A stretch of 64,000 nt of DNA from Cellulomonas sp. NS3. Its GTDB lineage: Bacteria; Actinomycetota; Actinomycetes; Actinomycetales; Cellulomonadaceae. Positions 17,007-24,782 of the stretch are shown here, piece after piece. The position numbers and the translations under genes were made by a program. The DNA lies in the NCBI RefSeq assembly GCF_024757985.1, contig NZ_CP103289.1:1178001-1242000 (forward strand), written 5' to 3'. Each line of letters opens with the position of its first letter. Positions within the stretch are counted from its first letter, which is position 1. Below the pieces are notes generated by a model. It did not search any database. It saw nothing but the letters and a program-made list of their open reading frames with translations, and was not told the DNA's origin.

Positions 17007-17021
17007 AGAACGGAGAGCACC

Positions 17022-17228
17022 ATGACCCGCATGTTCGTCAACACCAAGATCCGCCTCCAGAAGAGCCTCGAGGAGCGCGAGCTGGGCCAGGGCACGCTGG
17101 AGTACCTCGGCATCGTCATCGTCGCGGCGATCCTCGTGGCGGCCGTCGTCGGCGCGTTCGACACGTTCGACCTCAAGGCGAAGATCGGCGCGCAGCTGAC
17201 GAAGATCGGCAACCTGGGCGGCGAGTGA
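17022..17228 (+). CDS. flp: Flp-type major pilin
   Basis: This 68-residue protein is the structural subunit of the pilus. A 22-residue leader ends in ELG and is followed by QGTLEYLGIVIVAAILVAAV, a class III prepilin site with Gly at -1 and Glu at +5. One hydrophobic helix and a short polar tail rich in Lys, Gly and Asp follow. A prepilin peptidase, not encoded in the window, would cut after Gly 22. ATG 17022 follows GGAGAG at 17012-17017; an ATG at 17031 has no such site. The gene is flanked by a 5' hairpin and a strong 3' hairpin, consistent with higher expression than its neighbours. Confidence 0.93.
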   Translation: MTRMFVNTKIRLQKSLEERELGQGTLEYLGIVIVAAILVAAVVGAFDTFDLKAKIGAQLTKIGNLGGE

Positions 17229-17246
17229 CGCCGAGCGCGTGACGGA

Positions 17247-17284
17247 GCGGCGGTGCGGTGGCGGAGGGGCCACCGCGCCGCCGC
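17247..17284 (+). terminator. Strong hairpin after flp, terminator or attenuator
   Basis: A 16-bp stem (17247-17262 with 17269-17284, one G-T wobble) closes a 6-nt loop 19 bp after the flp stop. It is placed to stop most transcripts and leave less message for the downstream TadG-like and OmpA-type genes, which have no obvious promoter of their own. Confidence 0.65.
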
Positions 17285-17342
17285 TGTCGTGCAGGTGGTG
17301 CGGGTCGTGCAGGCGGAACGGGCGGGACGAGGAGGGAACCGG

Positions 17343-18086
17343 ATGCGGGTCGGACGCAGCACCTGGCGACGGGACGAGGGCGACGACCGTGGGCTCGTGA
17401 CGAGCGCGCTGGTCGTCGTCGTGTCCGTCGGTGTCGTCGCACTGCTCTTCCTGGCGGTGCTCCCGCTGCTGGTCGGGACGGACCAGAAGGGCCGCACGCA
17501 GACCGCGGCGGACGCCGCGGCGCTCGCCGGCGCGGAGTCGGTCCGCGAGCACGCGCTCGCCCACCTGGATGACGTGATCCGGCCGGTCGGGGGAGTCTCG
17601 TTCGCCGCGATGCTCGGACAGTCGCGCGGGCTCGGGCAGGCCCAGGTCTACGCCGCCCGCAACGGCGCGACGATCGTGGTCGAGCAGTACCGGTACGACC
17701 CGTTCGCCGACGAGGTCCGCGTCGTGACCCGCTCCACGCAGGCGCCGGCGCGCTCCGGGGGCGAGCCCGCGTCCATCGACCGCACGCAGGCCGTCGCGAC
17801 CGCCGAGGTCGGGGTCGACCTCGGCGAGTGCGTGTTCTCGGTGTCGCAGAAGCTCGTCGGCCACGAGCCCGTGCCCACGACCGAGCCGCCGCCGCCCGGC
17901 GCGCCGGAGCCGACGCCCGCGCCGACCCCGACCCCCACGCCGACGCCGGTGCCGATCTACGACGACGAGTACCGCTTCAGCTGCCCGGGCCTGCGCGCCG
18001 TCCCGGCCTCGCTCGACCTGGGCGCCGTCCTCGACGGCGCGCGCGAGGCGCTCGACGACGCGCTGAAGCCGAAGCTGGTGCGATGA
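17343..18086 (+). CDS. TadG-like pilus-associated membrane protein
   Basis: The 247-residue protein has one N-terminal hydrophobic helix (about 18-42) followed by TAADAAALAGA, the Ala-rich motif shared by TadE/TadF/TadG-type minor pilins. The start of the helix reads DRGLVTSALVVVVS and lacks the Glu at +5 of a cleavable class III signal, so it is probably a membrane anchor. The extracellular part contains a Pro/Thr repeat (PTPAPTPTPTPTP, about 210-222) and two cysteines, one before and one after it. ATG 17343 follows GAGGAGGG. It probably caps or anchors the pilus at the surface. Confidence 0.75.
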   Translation: MRVGRSTWRRDEGDDRGLVTSALVVVVSVGVVALLFLAVLPLLVGTDQKGRTQTAADAAALAGAESVREHALAHLDDVIRPVGGVSFAAMLGQSRGLGQAQVYAARNGATIVVEQYRYDPFADEVRVVTRSTQAPARSGGEPASIDRTQAVATAEVGVDLGECVFSVSQKLVGHEPVPTTEPPPPGAPEPTPAPTPTPTPTPVPIYDDEYRFSCPGLRAVPASLDLGAVLDGAREALDDALKPKLVR

Positions 18087-18130
18087 TGCAGCCGGCCCGA
18101 ACCCCGACGTCCACCCGAGAGGTCCGCGCG

Positions 18131-19225
18131 ATGACACCCTCGACCCTCCGGCGCAGGTCGGCCGCGCTCGCGGGCGCGGCCGGCGTGCTGCTCGCGACCG
18201 GGGCCGGTGCCCAGGCCGCCGAGGCGGGCCGTGACGAGCTGCCCCTCGGCACGATCGACCTCGACGGGCAGGAGACGCCGGTCCTCGGCTCGTTCGTCTA
18301 CCACCAGTTCCACCTCGACACGAACCCCGAGATCCGCGGGCTGGTGCACGGCGTGCAGCGCGTCGAGGGCGGGACGGTCCTGTATTACTCCGTCGGGACA
18401 CCCGCGGGGTCCTCCGCGTCGGCTTTCGCTGGGGCGATGGCGTTCCCGGACTCGAGCCACCCGTACGACGGGTCGCACGGGGTCGACCTCGCGCTCGTCG
18501 ACACGCAGAGCCTCGCGGCGTACCGGCCGCTGTACACCTCGAGCGAGACCTTCACGAGCGCGACCGCCGACCTGGAGGCCTCGCCCGGTGAGCTCGTGGT
18601 CGGCTGGGCCGTGTTCCCCGAGCTCGCCGCGGACGTCGACACCGTCCAGGTGACCATGCCGTGGGGCACGGCGGTCGGCGACGTGCCCGTCGGCGAGGGT
18701 GCGCTCAAGCCCGTCGCGCAGGAGCCGGCGCCGCTGCTCGGGGAGGGCTGGCCCGAGGTGCCCACCGCCGACGCGCTCGCGGCCGCCGACGCCGCCGCCG
18801 TCACCTACTCGCTCGTGCGCCGCACGGGCGACGAGGAGGGCACGTCGACCACCGAGGAGTCCCCCGAGCAGGTCGCGGTGACCCTCGACGCGAACGTGCT
18901 GTTCGCGAGCGGGTCCGCGGACCTGTCCGGCGACGCGCAGCAGGTCCTGGCGACCATCGCCGCGGACATCGCGGACCGAGGGACCGGTGAGGTCGTCGTG
19001 ACCGGGCACACGGACTCCGACGGCTCCGACACGTTCAACCAGACGCTGTCCGAGCAGCGGGCGTCGTCGGTGCTGAACGTCCTGCAGCCCGCCAGCGGGA
19101 GCGGCGTCACGTTCACCGCCGTCGGCCGGGGCGAGGGCGACCCGGTCGCGGGCAACGACACGGACGAGGGCAAGCAGGCGAACCGGCGGGTCACCGTCGT
19201 CTACGCGGTGCAGGGGGAGTCGTGA
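18131..19225 (+). CDS. Secreted OmpA-domain protein of the Tad locus
   Basis: The 364-residue protein has a signal peptide (about 1-32, ending GAQAAEA), an unrecognised domain (about 33-235) and a C-terminal OmpA-like peptidoglycan-binding domain (about 255-360). The OmpA domain shows NVLFASGSADLS, VTGHTDSDGSD, TLSEQRASSV and ANRRVTVVY. In a cell without an outer membrane this domain would fix the protein to the cell wall. It could provide a passage or anchor for the pilus. I chose ATG 18131 with GAGAGG upstream; ATG 18083 overlaps the previous stop and would add 16 residues. The next gene overlaps by 4 bp. Confidence 0.88.
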   Translation: MTPSTLRRRSAALAGAAGVLLATGAGAQAAEAGRDELPLGTIDLDGQETPVLGSFVYHQFHLDTNPEIRGLVHGVQRVEGGTVLYYSVGTPAGSSASAFAGAMAFPDSSHPYDGSHGVDLALVDTQSLAAYRPLYTSSETFTSATADLEASPGELVVGWAVFPELAADVDTVQVTMPWGTAVGDVPVGEGALKPVAQEPAPLLGEGWPEVPTADALAAADAAAVTYSLVRRTGDEEGTSTTEESPEQVAVTLDANVLFASGSADLSGDAQQVLATIAADIADRGTGEVVVTGHTDSDGSDTFNQTLSEQRASSVLNVLQPASGSGVTFTAVGRGEGDPVAGNDTDEGKQANRRVTVVYAVQGES

Positions 19226-19851
19226 GGAACAGGACGTGGGGCGTCGTGGCCGGTGCGGTCGCGGCGGTCGGGGTCGGCCTGGTCGTGCTGGCGTCGTGCT
19301 CGCCGGACGACGAGCCGGGACCCGGGGCGACCTCGACGGCGGGCGCGTCCTCGTCGACCGGCGGTGACACGTGGACCCGGGCCGAGCTCCAGGAGCTGGT
19401 CTTCGAGGGGGACGTCGGCACGTCGAGCGTCCTGGGCTCGGTGTCCGGCGAGATCCCGAGCCGGCCGACCCCGTTCCCGGCGGAGATCGAGGTCACCGAG
19501 GTGAGCGCCGGGTCCGAGAGCACCCTGGTGCGCTTCACGCTCCGTAACGACGGCGAGGAGGTCTCCCCGAGCCTCGAGTCGTTCAACCGTCGCACCCCGC
19601 TGACCAAGGACATCCGCGACATCGCGATCGTCGACACCACGCTCGGCGCGCGGCTGCAGCCGTTCCTCGGCGTGCAGGCGAGCGCGCCCGACGTCTCGAT
19701 GTGCACCTGCGCGGACGCCCCGAAGCAGGTCACGGACGCCGGTCAGCTGCTGTCGGGCACGTTCCCGCCGCTCGACCCGGGCACCACGACCATCACGGTG
19801 GAGATCCCCGGGTTCCCCCCGGTCGAGGACGTGCCGGTCACGCGCCGCTGA
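19222..19851 (+). CDS. Lipoprotein of the Tad locus, unknown function
   Basis: The 209-residue protein has a lipoprotein signal with the lipobox VLASC (Cys about 26), a Ser/Thr/Gly-rich linker (30-50) and a globular domain with a CTC pair. The family is not one I recognise. The C-terminus EDVPVTRR is almost identical to that of the OmpA-type lipoprotein at 24783-26306 (ADVPVTRR), and the preceding strands are similar. There the OmpA domain and this domain are in one protein; here they are two overlapping genes. That supports a physical partnership between this lipoprotein and the OmpA-domain protein. Confidence 0.75.
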   Translation: MRNRTWGVVAGAVAAVGVGLVVLASCSPDDEPGPGATSTAGASSSTGGDTWTRAELQELVFEGDVGTSSVLGSVSGEIPSRPTPFPAEIEVTEVSAGSESTLVRFTLRNDGEEVSPSLESFNRRTPLTKDIRDIAIVDTTLGARLQPFLGVQASAPDVSMCTCADAPKQVTDAGQLLSGTFPPLDPGTTTITVEIPGFPPVEDVPVTRR

Positions 19852-19870
19852 GCAGCCCCCCACGGGACCC

Positions 19871-19909
19871 CGTGCGCCGCACCCCCGTCCGCGGGGCGTG
19901 CGGCGCACG
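19871..19909 (+). terminator. Terminator at the end of the Tad operon
   Basis: CGTGCGCCGCAC at 19871-19882 pairs perfectly with GTGCGGCGCACG at 19898-19909, with further pairing of CCCC to GGGG inside the loop. It lies 20 bp after the last gene of the operon. Confidence 0.75.
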
Positions 19910-20183
19910 CGCGTGACCGTGCGGGGGAGCGCGCCGGGTCCGGTGACGTGACCGGCCGGAGCGGGGCGCGGAGCGAGCACCGGCACGGGCGCCCGCCCGA
20001 GGCACGCCGGCGCCTTCTCCTCGATCCGGGGCGGCGGCGACCGATCGGTGGGGAAGGGGCCGCGGGGACGCCGGATGCCGACCCGTCGGTAGGATGCGGG
20101 CCGACGCCCGCCCCGAGCGGAGCGCTGCCGAGCCGGCAGCGCGACGTCGACGAGCAGCACGGACGAAGGCAGGACGGACGACG
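19910..20183 (+). promoter_or_regulatory. Intergenic region with promoter for the first exoprotein gene
   Basis: The stretch between the terminator and the next gene holds no convincing gene. It contains a -10-like TAGGAT at 20090-20095, preceded by GTCGG. This would start transcription near 20102 and give a leader of about 80 nt ending in AGGACGG before the GTG at 20184. The in-frame ATG at 20094 overlaps this -10 and is therefore unlikely to be a start. Confidence 0.5.
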
Positions 20184-21482
20184 GTGCGCTGGCGGTCAGG
20201 ACGCGGTGACGCGCGCGCGTCCGGTGTCCCCCTCCTCGCGCTCGCCCTCGCCGCGGCGGTGTCCCTGCCCGGGTCCGCCGCGGTGGTCCGCGTCGCCACC
20301 GACCCCGCCGGCGCCGAGCTCGGGCTGTGCCGGTTCGTCGCCGCCGTGAGCCTGCGCGCGGGCGCGTGCGAGCCGCCCGAGCTCCTCGGCGCCGGCGACG
20401 ACGACGCCGCGCGGGTGTACGGGCCCCCGGTGTGCCGCGTCTACGCGCAGGCCGACGAGCGAGGACGTTCGGTCCGGACGTCGCGCGTCGCGACCCGCAC
20501 CGGTGACGTGCTGGTCCAGGAGGCCTCGGGCGGCGCCGTGCGCGTCGTCGCGGTGGCGCCCGCGGACGACGGCGCGGCGCTCCTGACCGTCGGGGAGCCG
20601 CGCGACGGCACACGCCCGCCCGCGGACGCCGCACGCGAGGTCGGCGACTCCTGGGAGGTCCCGGACGCGGACGCCTGGGAGCGGCTCCGCACAGCGACCG
20701 ACGAGCGCGACGCCCAGCTCGACCGGCTCGCGTCCGGCGTCCCCGTGGCCGAGGCGTGGTGGCTGGCGGAGAGCGGGCAGCGCACCGCCCCACCGCCGCC
20801 CCCGAGCCGCACGCTGGTCCGCGGGGTCGTCGACCTCGACGACGCGGCCGCGCACGGCGTGCGTCCGCGGCCGTCGGCGCGGCGCGGCGCCGACGACGAC
20901 CTCGTCGCGCTCAGGGCGGGTGCCCGGGGGACCGTGACGATCGCGACGGGCACCGACGGGACGCAGACCTGGACGTACTACCTCGACGGCCGGAGCGGCA
21001 CCGGAGTGGACGAGGGTGCGCTGGGCGTGACGCGCGACGCGGTGGGTGACGTGCGGGAGCTCGTGCTGCGCAGCGTCGCGCCGGGGGAGCGGCGGGACCG
21101 CCAGGTGACGACGACGACGCTCACGGTGGCTGACGACGACCGCGGGGTCGTCGACGCGTGGCTCGGTGAGCGCGCCCCCGCGGGCCTGAGCGACGGCGTC
21201 CGGGTCGAGGAGTCGGCGCTCGTCCCGGGGCTGCCCTCGCCGCGCGCGTTCGGCGACCTCCTGTACCGGGGCTCCACGACGAGCGTCATCACCTACCGCG
21301 GGGTCGGCGACGACGCCGACTTCCGGTCCGCGGTCCGCGACGGGTGGGCGCTCGGTCTCGCGGTGCGCGCCCGCGACGTCGGGGCCCGCACCGCCGACGC
21401 GACGTACCTGGGCTCGCCGAGCCGGACGGGCGAGCGCCTCATGATCCCGGAGGCCCGCTGCACCGGCGGGGCGTCGTTCTGA
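20184..21482 (+). CDS. Tad-associated large exoprotein, paralogue 1 (degenerate prepilin signal)
   Basis: The 432-residue protein has one N-terminal hydrophobic segment (about 15-35) and then a large extracellular domain of unknown function. It is clearly paralogous to the protein at 22172-23599. Shared segments include LCRF..AV with a second Cys 12 residues on, PPVC, VTTTTLTVADDDRGVVDAWLGER, TTSVITY and a tail reading LGSPSRTGERLMIPEARC. Four cysteines are conserved. Unlike its paralogues, the N-terminus (GDARASGVPLLAL) lacks the G-xxxxE prepilin motif, so export may be by Sec or it may stay anchored. A Pro-rich stretch lies near residue 200. It is followed by a small membrane protein gene. 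Confidence 0.75.
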   Translation: MRWRSGRGDARASGVPLLALALAAAVSLPGSAAVVRVATDPAGAELGLCRFVAAVSLRAGACEPPELLGAGDDDAARVYGPPVCRVYAQADERGRSVRTSRVATRTGDVLVQEASGGAVRVVAVAPADDGAALLTVGEPRDGTRPPADAAREVGDSWEVPDADAWERLRTATDERDAQLDRLASGVPVAEAWWLAESGQRTAPPPPPSRTLVRGVVDLDDAAAHGVRPRPSARRGADDDLVALRAGARGTVTIATGTDGTQTWTYYLDGRSGTGVDEGALGVTRDAVGDVRELVLRSVAPGERRDRQVTTTTLTVADDDRGVVDAWLGERAPAGLSDGVRVEESALVPGLPSPRAFGDLLYRGSTTSVITYRGVGDDADFRSAVRDGWALGLAVRARDVGARTADATYLGSPSRTGERLMIPEARCTGGASF

Positions 21483-21500
21483 TGCGCGCGGGGGCCCTCC

Positions 21501-22052
21501 GTGGTCGATGACCTGATCCGCCGGCCGTCACGGCCCTCGCAGCGCCCCGCCGCGCGAGGGCACCGGGGACCCGTCGAGCGCTGGCACGAGCTCGGGCGCA
21601 CCGTCGACGGGCTCGTCGGGCGCCACCGGCACGCCCGCGCGTGGCTCGTCGGGCTGCTCGTGGGCGTGGTGGTGCACTCGCTCGCGGCCGCGCTCGTGGC
21701 CGTCGTCGCCCTCGGTGGCGCCGCGGGCCCGGCCGGCCTGCTCCCGGCGCTGACGCCGGCCGTCCTCGGCGCGGCCGCCTCGGCAGCAGCGTTCCGCCCG
21801 CGGACGCCGCCCACGGTGCGCGACGTCGTCGTCGTCCCGCTCGCGGTCGTCGGGTACGTGCTGCTGCTCGCCGCGCGGGTCCTGGGGCGCGTCGGCGCCG
21901 ACGTCGCGGCCGCCACCGCGACGACCGTGCTCGTCGTCCCCGCCGCCGCCGCGCTGGTCACCGGGGTCGTCGCGGGGCTGGTCCTGCGGCGTCGGTGGGA
22001 GCCGCCCGCGGGACCCGTCGCCTCGGTCACCTACACGACGCCGCGCGTCTGA
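21501..22052 (+). CDS. Small multi-helix membrane protein partnered with exoprotein 1
   Basis: The 183-residue protein has a basic N-terminal cytoplasmic segment of about 48 residues and then four hydrophobic helices (about 50-75, 80-97, 112-130 and 138-158). It ends with RRRWEPPAGPVASVTYTT. The gene at 23614 encodes a similar four-helix protein ending RRRAWRPP...PVSYVVDR and occupies the same position after exoprotein 2. No enzyme motif is visible. GTG 21501 has a poor ribosome site, so coupling to the upstream gene (18 bp away) is likely. A role in export or anchoring of the exoprotein is an inference from this repeated pairing. Confidence 0.68.
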   Translation: MVDDLIRRPSRPSQRPAARGHRGPVERWHELGRTVDGLVGRHRHARAWLVGLLVGVVVHSLAAALVAVVALGGAAGPAGLLPALTPAVLGAAASAAAFRPRTPPTVRDVVVVPLAVVGYVLLLAARVLGRVGADVAAATATTVLVVPAAAALVTGVVAGLVLRRRWEPPAGPVASVTYTTPRV

Positions 22053-22061
22053 CGATCAGGT

Positions 22062-22104
22062 GGTGGGCCCGGATCCGGGCCCACCGACGGGTCCGTGGGC
22101 CCAC
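22062..22104. promoter_or_regulatory. Perfect 24-bp GGGCCC palindrome plus a second GTGGGCCCAC site
   Basis: The 24-bp sequence 22062-22085 is exactly self-complementary, centred on GGATCC with GGTGGGCCC at the left end. Ten bases later GTGGGCCCAC (22095-22104) is a second perfect palindrome. They lie 10 bp after one gene and 68 bp before the GTG of exoprotein 2. They could be a double operator, a terminator, or both. Confidence 0.6.
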
Positions 22105-22171
22105 ACCGCGCCGCGGACGGCGACGTAGCGTCGTGGTCCCCGACCCCCCGCCCGACAGGAGCCGTACCGCC

Positions 22172-23599
22172 GTGATCTCCCGCCTCGCCCGCGCGGCGCA
22201 CCCGTCCGACCGCGGGGCGAGCACGCTCGAGACCCTCGGGATCGTGGTGGTCGCGGCACTCCTCGTCACGGGCGTGACGATCTCGATGGCGGCGTACCCC
22301 GGCCTGATCTCGGGTGCGCTGTGCCGCTTCACCGCCGCGGTCGGGCTCGGGGCGGGAAGCTGCGAGGAGAGCGACCCGCAGGCCGAGGACCCCGTGACCG
22401 ACGATGACTTCCGGCCGCCGGTCTGCATGCTCCACGAGGAGAGCGAGCAGTACCAGGCCGAGTTCAAGGCCTGGTTCTTCACCTTCGGCCAGAACTCGGG
22501 CTTCATCGTGCAGGAGTACGCCGACGACACCGTCCGGGTCACCGCGACGGACGGTGCTGGGGTCGGTGCGGGGGGCTCGGTGTCGAGCTCGACGTTCGAC
22601 GCCGGCAAGCTCGGGAACGGCGACAACGCGGGCGTCGACGTCGACCTCGGTGGCGGCGTCAAGTTCTCCTACGGGGACACGTGGGTCTTCGACGACCACG
22701 ACGAGTGGCTCGAGATGAAGGAGCAGCTCGACGACTACCTGCTCCAGCAGGAGATGCTCAAGCAGCGCGGCGGGGTGTGGGCGGCGAAGTCCATGGGCTG
22801 GAAGGAACAGCCCAAGGACCCCGAGGTCTCCTACGTGCGCACCGAGCTCGAGCTGTCCCTCGAGGCGGCGCTCGGCCTGCGCGACCCGCTCGGACCGGCC
22901 GGGCCCAAGGGCGAGCAGGAGTTCCTGGACCCGAACGTGGGCCTGACGCTCGAGGCCAAGGCGGGCGGCGCGGTCGTCGTCGAGACGAACCACGACACCG
23001 GCGAGCAGAGCTGGATCTACGAGGTGAGCGGCTCGGCGGCCGCGGGCGCCGAGGTCGTCGTCGGCCAGGGCTCGGTTCAGGGTGCCGTCAAGGGAGCCTT
23101 CACGGTCACGCGCGGCGAGGACGGCGACGTCACGCAGCTCGTGTTCCAGAGCACCCGCGAGGTCGGGGTCCGCGGCGGGCTCGGCAACGACACGTTCGAC
23201 CAGGCCGGCGGCAGCACGGGGACCAGCGAGACCGACTCCTACGTGACGACGACGACGCTCGACGTGACCGACGAGAACCGCGACCTCGTCGACTCCTGGC
23301 TCGCCGAGCGCAACGACGCGGGCGTCGCGCTGACGCTGCCGTTCGGTGCGATGGAGCCCCGCAACCCGTCCGACGACCCGTTCCTCCAGCTCCTGTACGA
23401 GGAGGCGACGATGAGCCAGCTGACGTACCACAACGTCAAGGACAAGACCGAGTTCGAGGCCGCCATCAAGAAGGGCTGGGAGTTCGGGTTCGCGGTCAGC
23501 GCGGAGAACGCCACCGCGAGCCTGACCGACGCCGACTTCCTCGGCGCACCCGGGCAGGACGGCACGCGCGTCATGCTCCCCGACACCGAGTGCAAGTGA
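22172..23599 (+). CDS. Tad-associated large exoprotein, paralogue 2, with class III prepilin signal
   Basis: The 475-residue protein has a 15-residue leader ending in DRG and then ASTLETLGIVVVAALLV, a perfect class III prepilin site (Gly -1, Glu +5) like that of the Flp pilin. Instead of a short pilin tail it carries a 430-residue extracellular domain of unknown fold. That domain has four cysteines (LCRF, GSC, PPVC and the C-terminal TEC), acidic and Gly-rich stretches and long strand-rich repeats. Expected processing by the prepilin peptidase would make it a giant minor pilin or tip adhesin. GTG 22172 follows AGGAG at 22157-22161. A membrane protein and a lipoprotein gene follow immediately. 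Confidence 0.8.
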   Translation: MISRLARAAHPSDRGASTLETLGIVVVAALLVTGVTISMAAYPGLISGALCRFTAAVGLGAGSCEESDPQAEDPVTDDDFRPPVCMLHEESEQYQAEFKAWFFTFGQNSGFIVQEYADDTVRVTATDGAGVGAGGSVSSSTFDAGKLGNGDNAGVDVDLGGGVKFSYGDTWVFDDHDEWLEMKEQLDDYLLQQEMLKQRGGVWAAKSMGWKEQPKDPEVSYVRTELELSLEAALGLRDPLGPAGPKGEQEFLDPNVGLTLEAKAGGAVVVETNHDTGEQSWIYEVSGSAAAGAEVVVGQGSVQGAVKGAFTVTRGEDGDVTQLVFQSTREVGVRGGLGNDTFDQAGGSTGTSETDSYVTTTTLDVTDENRDLVDSWLAERNDAGVALTLPFGAMEPRNPSDDPFLQLLYEEATMSQLTYHNVKDKTEFEAAIKKGWEFGFAVSAENATASLTDADFLGAPGQDGTRVMLPDTECK

Positions 23600-23613
23600 C
23601 GGAGGGGACGACC

Positions 23614-24069
23614 GTGACGTTCGCGAGCTTCGTGCGGCCCTGGGCGGCCGGCCTGGTCGGCTTCCTGGTGGGCGAGTACGGCGCCGGCGCCCTGCTCGGG
23701 TCGCTCGTGCGGTCCGGCGACCGCGAGCAGGCCCTCGCGCTGAGCTGGCTGCCGTGGGTCGCCGCGCCCGTGCTCGGCGCGCTGCTGGCGACGCTCGCGG
23801 TGGGGGTCGTCGCGACGACCCGGTGGTGGCACTGGCTCGTCGCCGTGCTCCCGGTGCCGCTCGGCGCGGTCGGGGTCACCGCGGCGGTGATCGTCCTGAC
23901 CGGTGCCGCGGCGACGGGCTTCGCGCTCTCCGTCGTCGCCCAGCTCGTGCTCGCCGCGGGCGTCGGGCTGGCCCTCGGTACGCTGCGCAGACGGGCCTGG
24001 CGCCCGCCGACCCCGGCCGAGCCGCCCGTGAGCTACGTCGTCGACCGACCGGAGGACCTCCCCGCATGA
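23614..24069 (+). CDS. Small multi-helix membrane protein partnered with exoprotein 2
   Basis: The 151-residue protein has four hydrophobic helices (about 8-28, 43-65, 70-98 and 100-122). It ends with a Pro-rich cytoplasmic tail, RRRAWRPPTPAEPPVSYVVD. Position and tail match the protein at 21501-22052. GTG 23614 was chosen because GGAGGG lies at 23601-23606; an in-frame GTG at 23596 overlaps the previous stop. The following lipoprotein gene overlaps by 4 bp (ATGA). Its role is unknown. In the third cassette (48326) an equivalent four-helix region is joined directly to the exoprotein. Confidence 0.7.
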   Translation: MTFASFVRPWAAGLVGFLVGEYGAGALLGSLVRSGDREQALALSWLPWVAAPVLGALLATLAVGVVATTRWWHWLVAVLPVPLGAVGVTAAVIVLTGAAATGFALSVVAQLVLAAGVGLALGTLRRRAWRPPTPAEPPVSYVVDRPEDLPA

Positions 24070-24629
24070 GCCGCCCGAACCCCGTCCGACGCGCCCTCCT
24101 GGCTGCCGCCGGCGCCACCGTCCTCGTCGGGCTCGCCGCCTGCTCCTCGGGGAGCGGCACACCCGAGGGCTGGACCCGCGTCGAGGACGGCTGGCTCCAG
24201 GTGGACGTCCCCGAGGCCTGGGTCGAGACCGGCGGTCTCAGCGACCGCTGGACGGCGTCGTGGCAGGACGCCGAGGGTGCGGACGCGACCGTGCAGCTCG
24301 CGGCGAGCCCCGCGCTCGGCTACTACCGGGCCGCGGAGGCGCGCGGGATCATCCTCGCGAACGCCCAGGTCGGCGGTCTGCCCGGGTTCGCGGTGACGAG
24401 CCAGTCGGACCCCGTCGACACCGACGCGCTCGAGGTGACGCGCACCGACTTCACGTACGAGCCCGACGACGGCGGCACGTCGGAGGGCGTGCTGTGGGTC
24501 GCGGCGGACCGTGAGACGAAGAAGTCGGTGGCCCTGCAGCTGACGGCCGCGGAGCTCGACGAGGACGTGGTCGAGCAGCTCGAGGCGAGCATCCGGGTGC
24601 TCGACACCGAGGCGACGCCGAACGGCTGA
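24066..24629 (+). CDS. PsbP/Mog1-like lipoprotein partnered with exoprotein 2
   Basis: The 187-residue protein has a lipoprotein signal with the lipobox LAAC (Cys about 27). A compact domain follows, opening GWTRVEDGWLQVDVPEAW and ending in a long helix with ASIRVLD. That layout is typical of PsbP/Mog1-fold lipoproteins common in actinobacteria. A protein of the same general design follows exoprotein 3 (50134-50790), so a lipoprotein of this type is a repeated part of the cassette. It would be lipid-anchored on the outer face of the membrane, perhaps as a chaperone or docking partner for the exoprotein. The start overlaps the previous stop by 4 bp. Confidence 0.72.
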   Translation: MSRPNPVRRALLAAAGATVLVGLAACSSGSGTPEGWTRVEDGWLQVDVPEAWVETGGLSDRWTASWQDAEGADATVQLAASPALGYYRAAEARGIILANAQVGGLPGFAVTSQSDPVDTDALEVTRTDFTYEPDDGGTSEGVLWVAADRETKKSVALQLTAAELDEDVVEQLEASIRVLDTEATPNG

Positions 24630-24636
24630 CCGGCCG

Positions 24637-24775
24637 CACCGTCGCGCACCGCTCTGCCCGGACCGCCTTCCCGCACCGCCCGGCCGCAGCGCCCGGCCGC
24701 ACCGCGCTGCCCCGCACCGTCTGCCCGCACCGCCCTGCGCTGCGCCGCCCACCGCCCTGCACCGTCCACCGAAAG
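24637..24775 (+). repeat. C-rich, G-poor imperfect CCGCACCG repeat tract
   Basis: The gap between two lipoprotein genes is filled with degenerate repeats of CCGCACCG and CCCGGCCGC with a marked excess of C over G on the plus strand. It ends in an AGAGGT ribosome site for the next gene. C-rich, G-poor RNA of this kind resembles Rho loading sequence; no hairpin dominates. Confidence 0.5.
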
Positions 24776-24782
24776 AGGTCCC

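Noticed and set aside
17343-18086. Class III prepilin signal in the TadG-like protein
   Set aside because: The helix is preceded by RGLVTSAL with no Glu at +5, so cleavage by prepilin peptidase is not supported.
20094-20183. Earlier ATG start for exoprotein 1 at 20094
   Set aside because: This ATG overlaps the TAGGAT -10 element, and the extra residues are Arg/Ala-rich without a ribosome site; GTG 20184 gives a sensible hydrophobic N-terminus.
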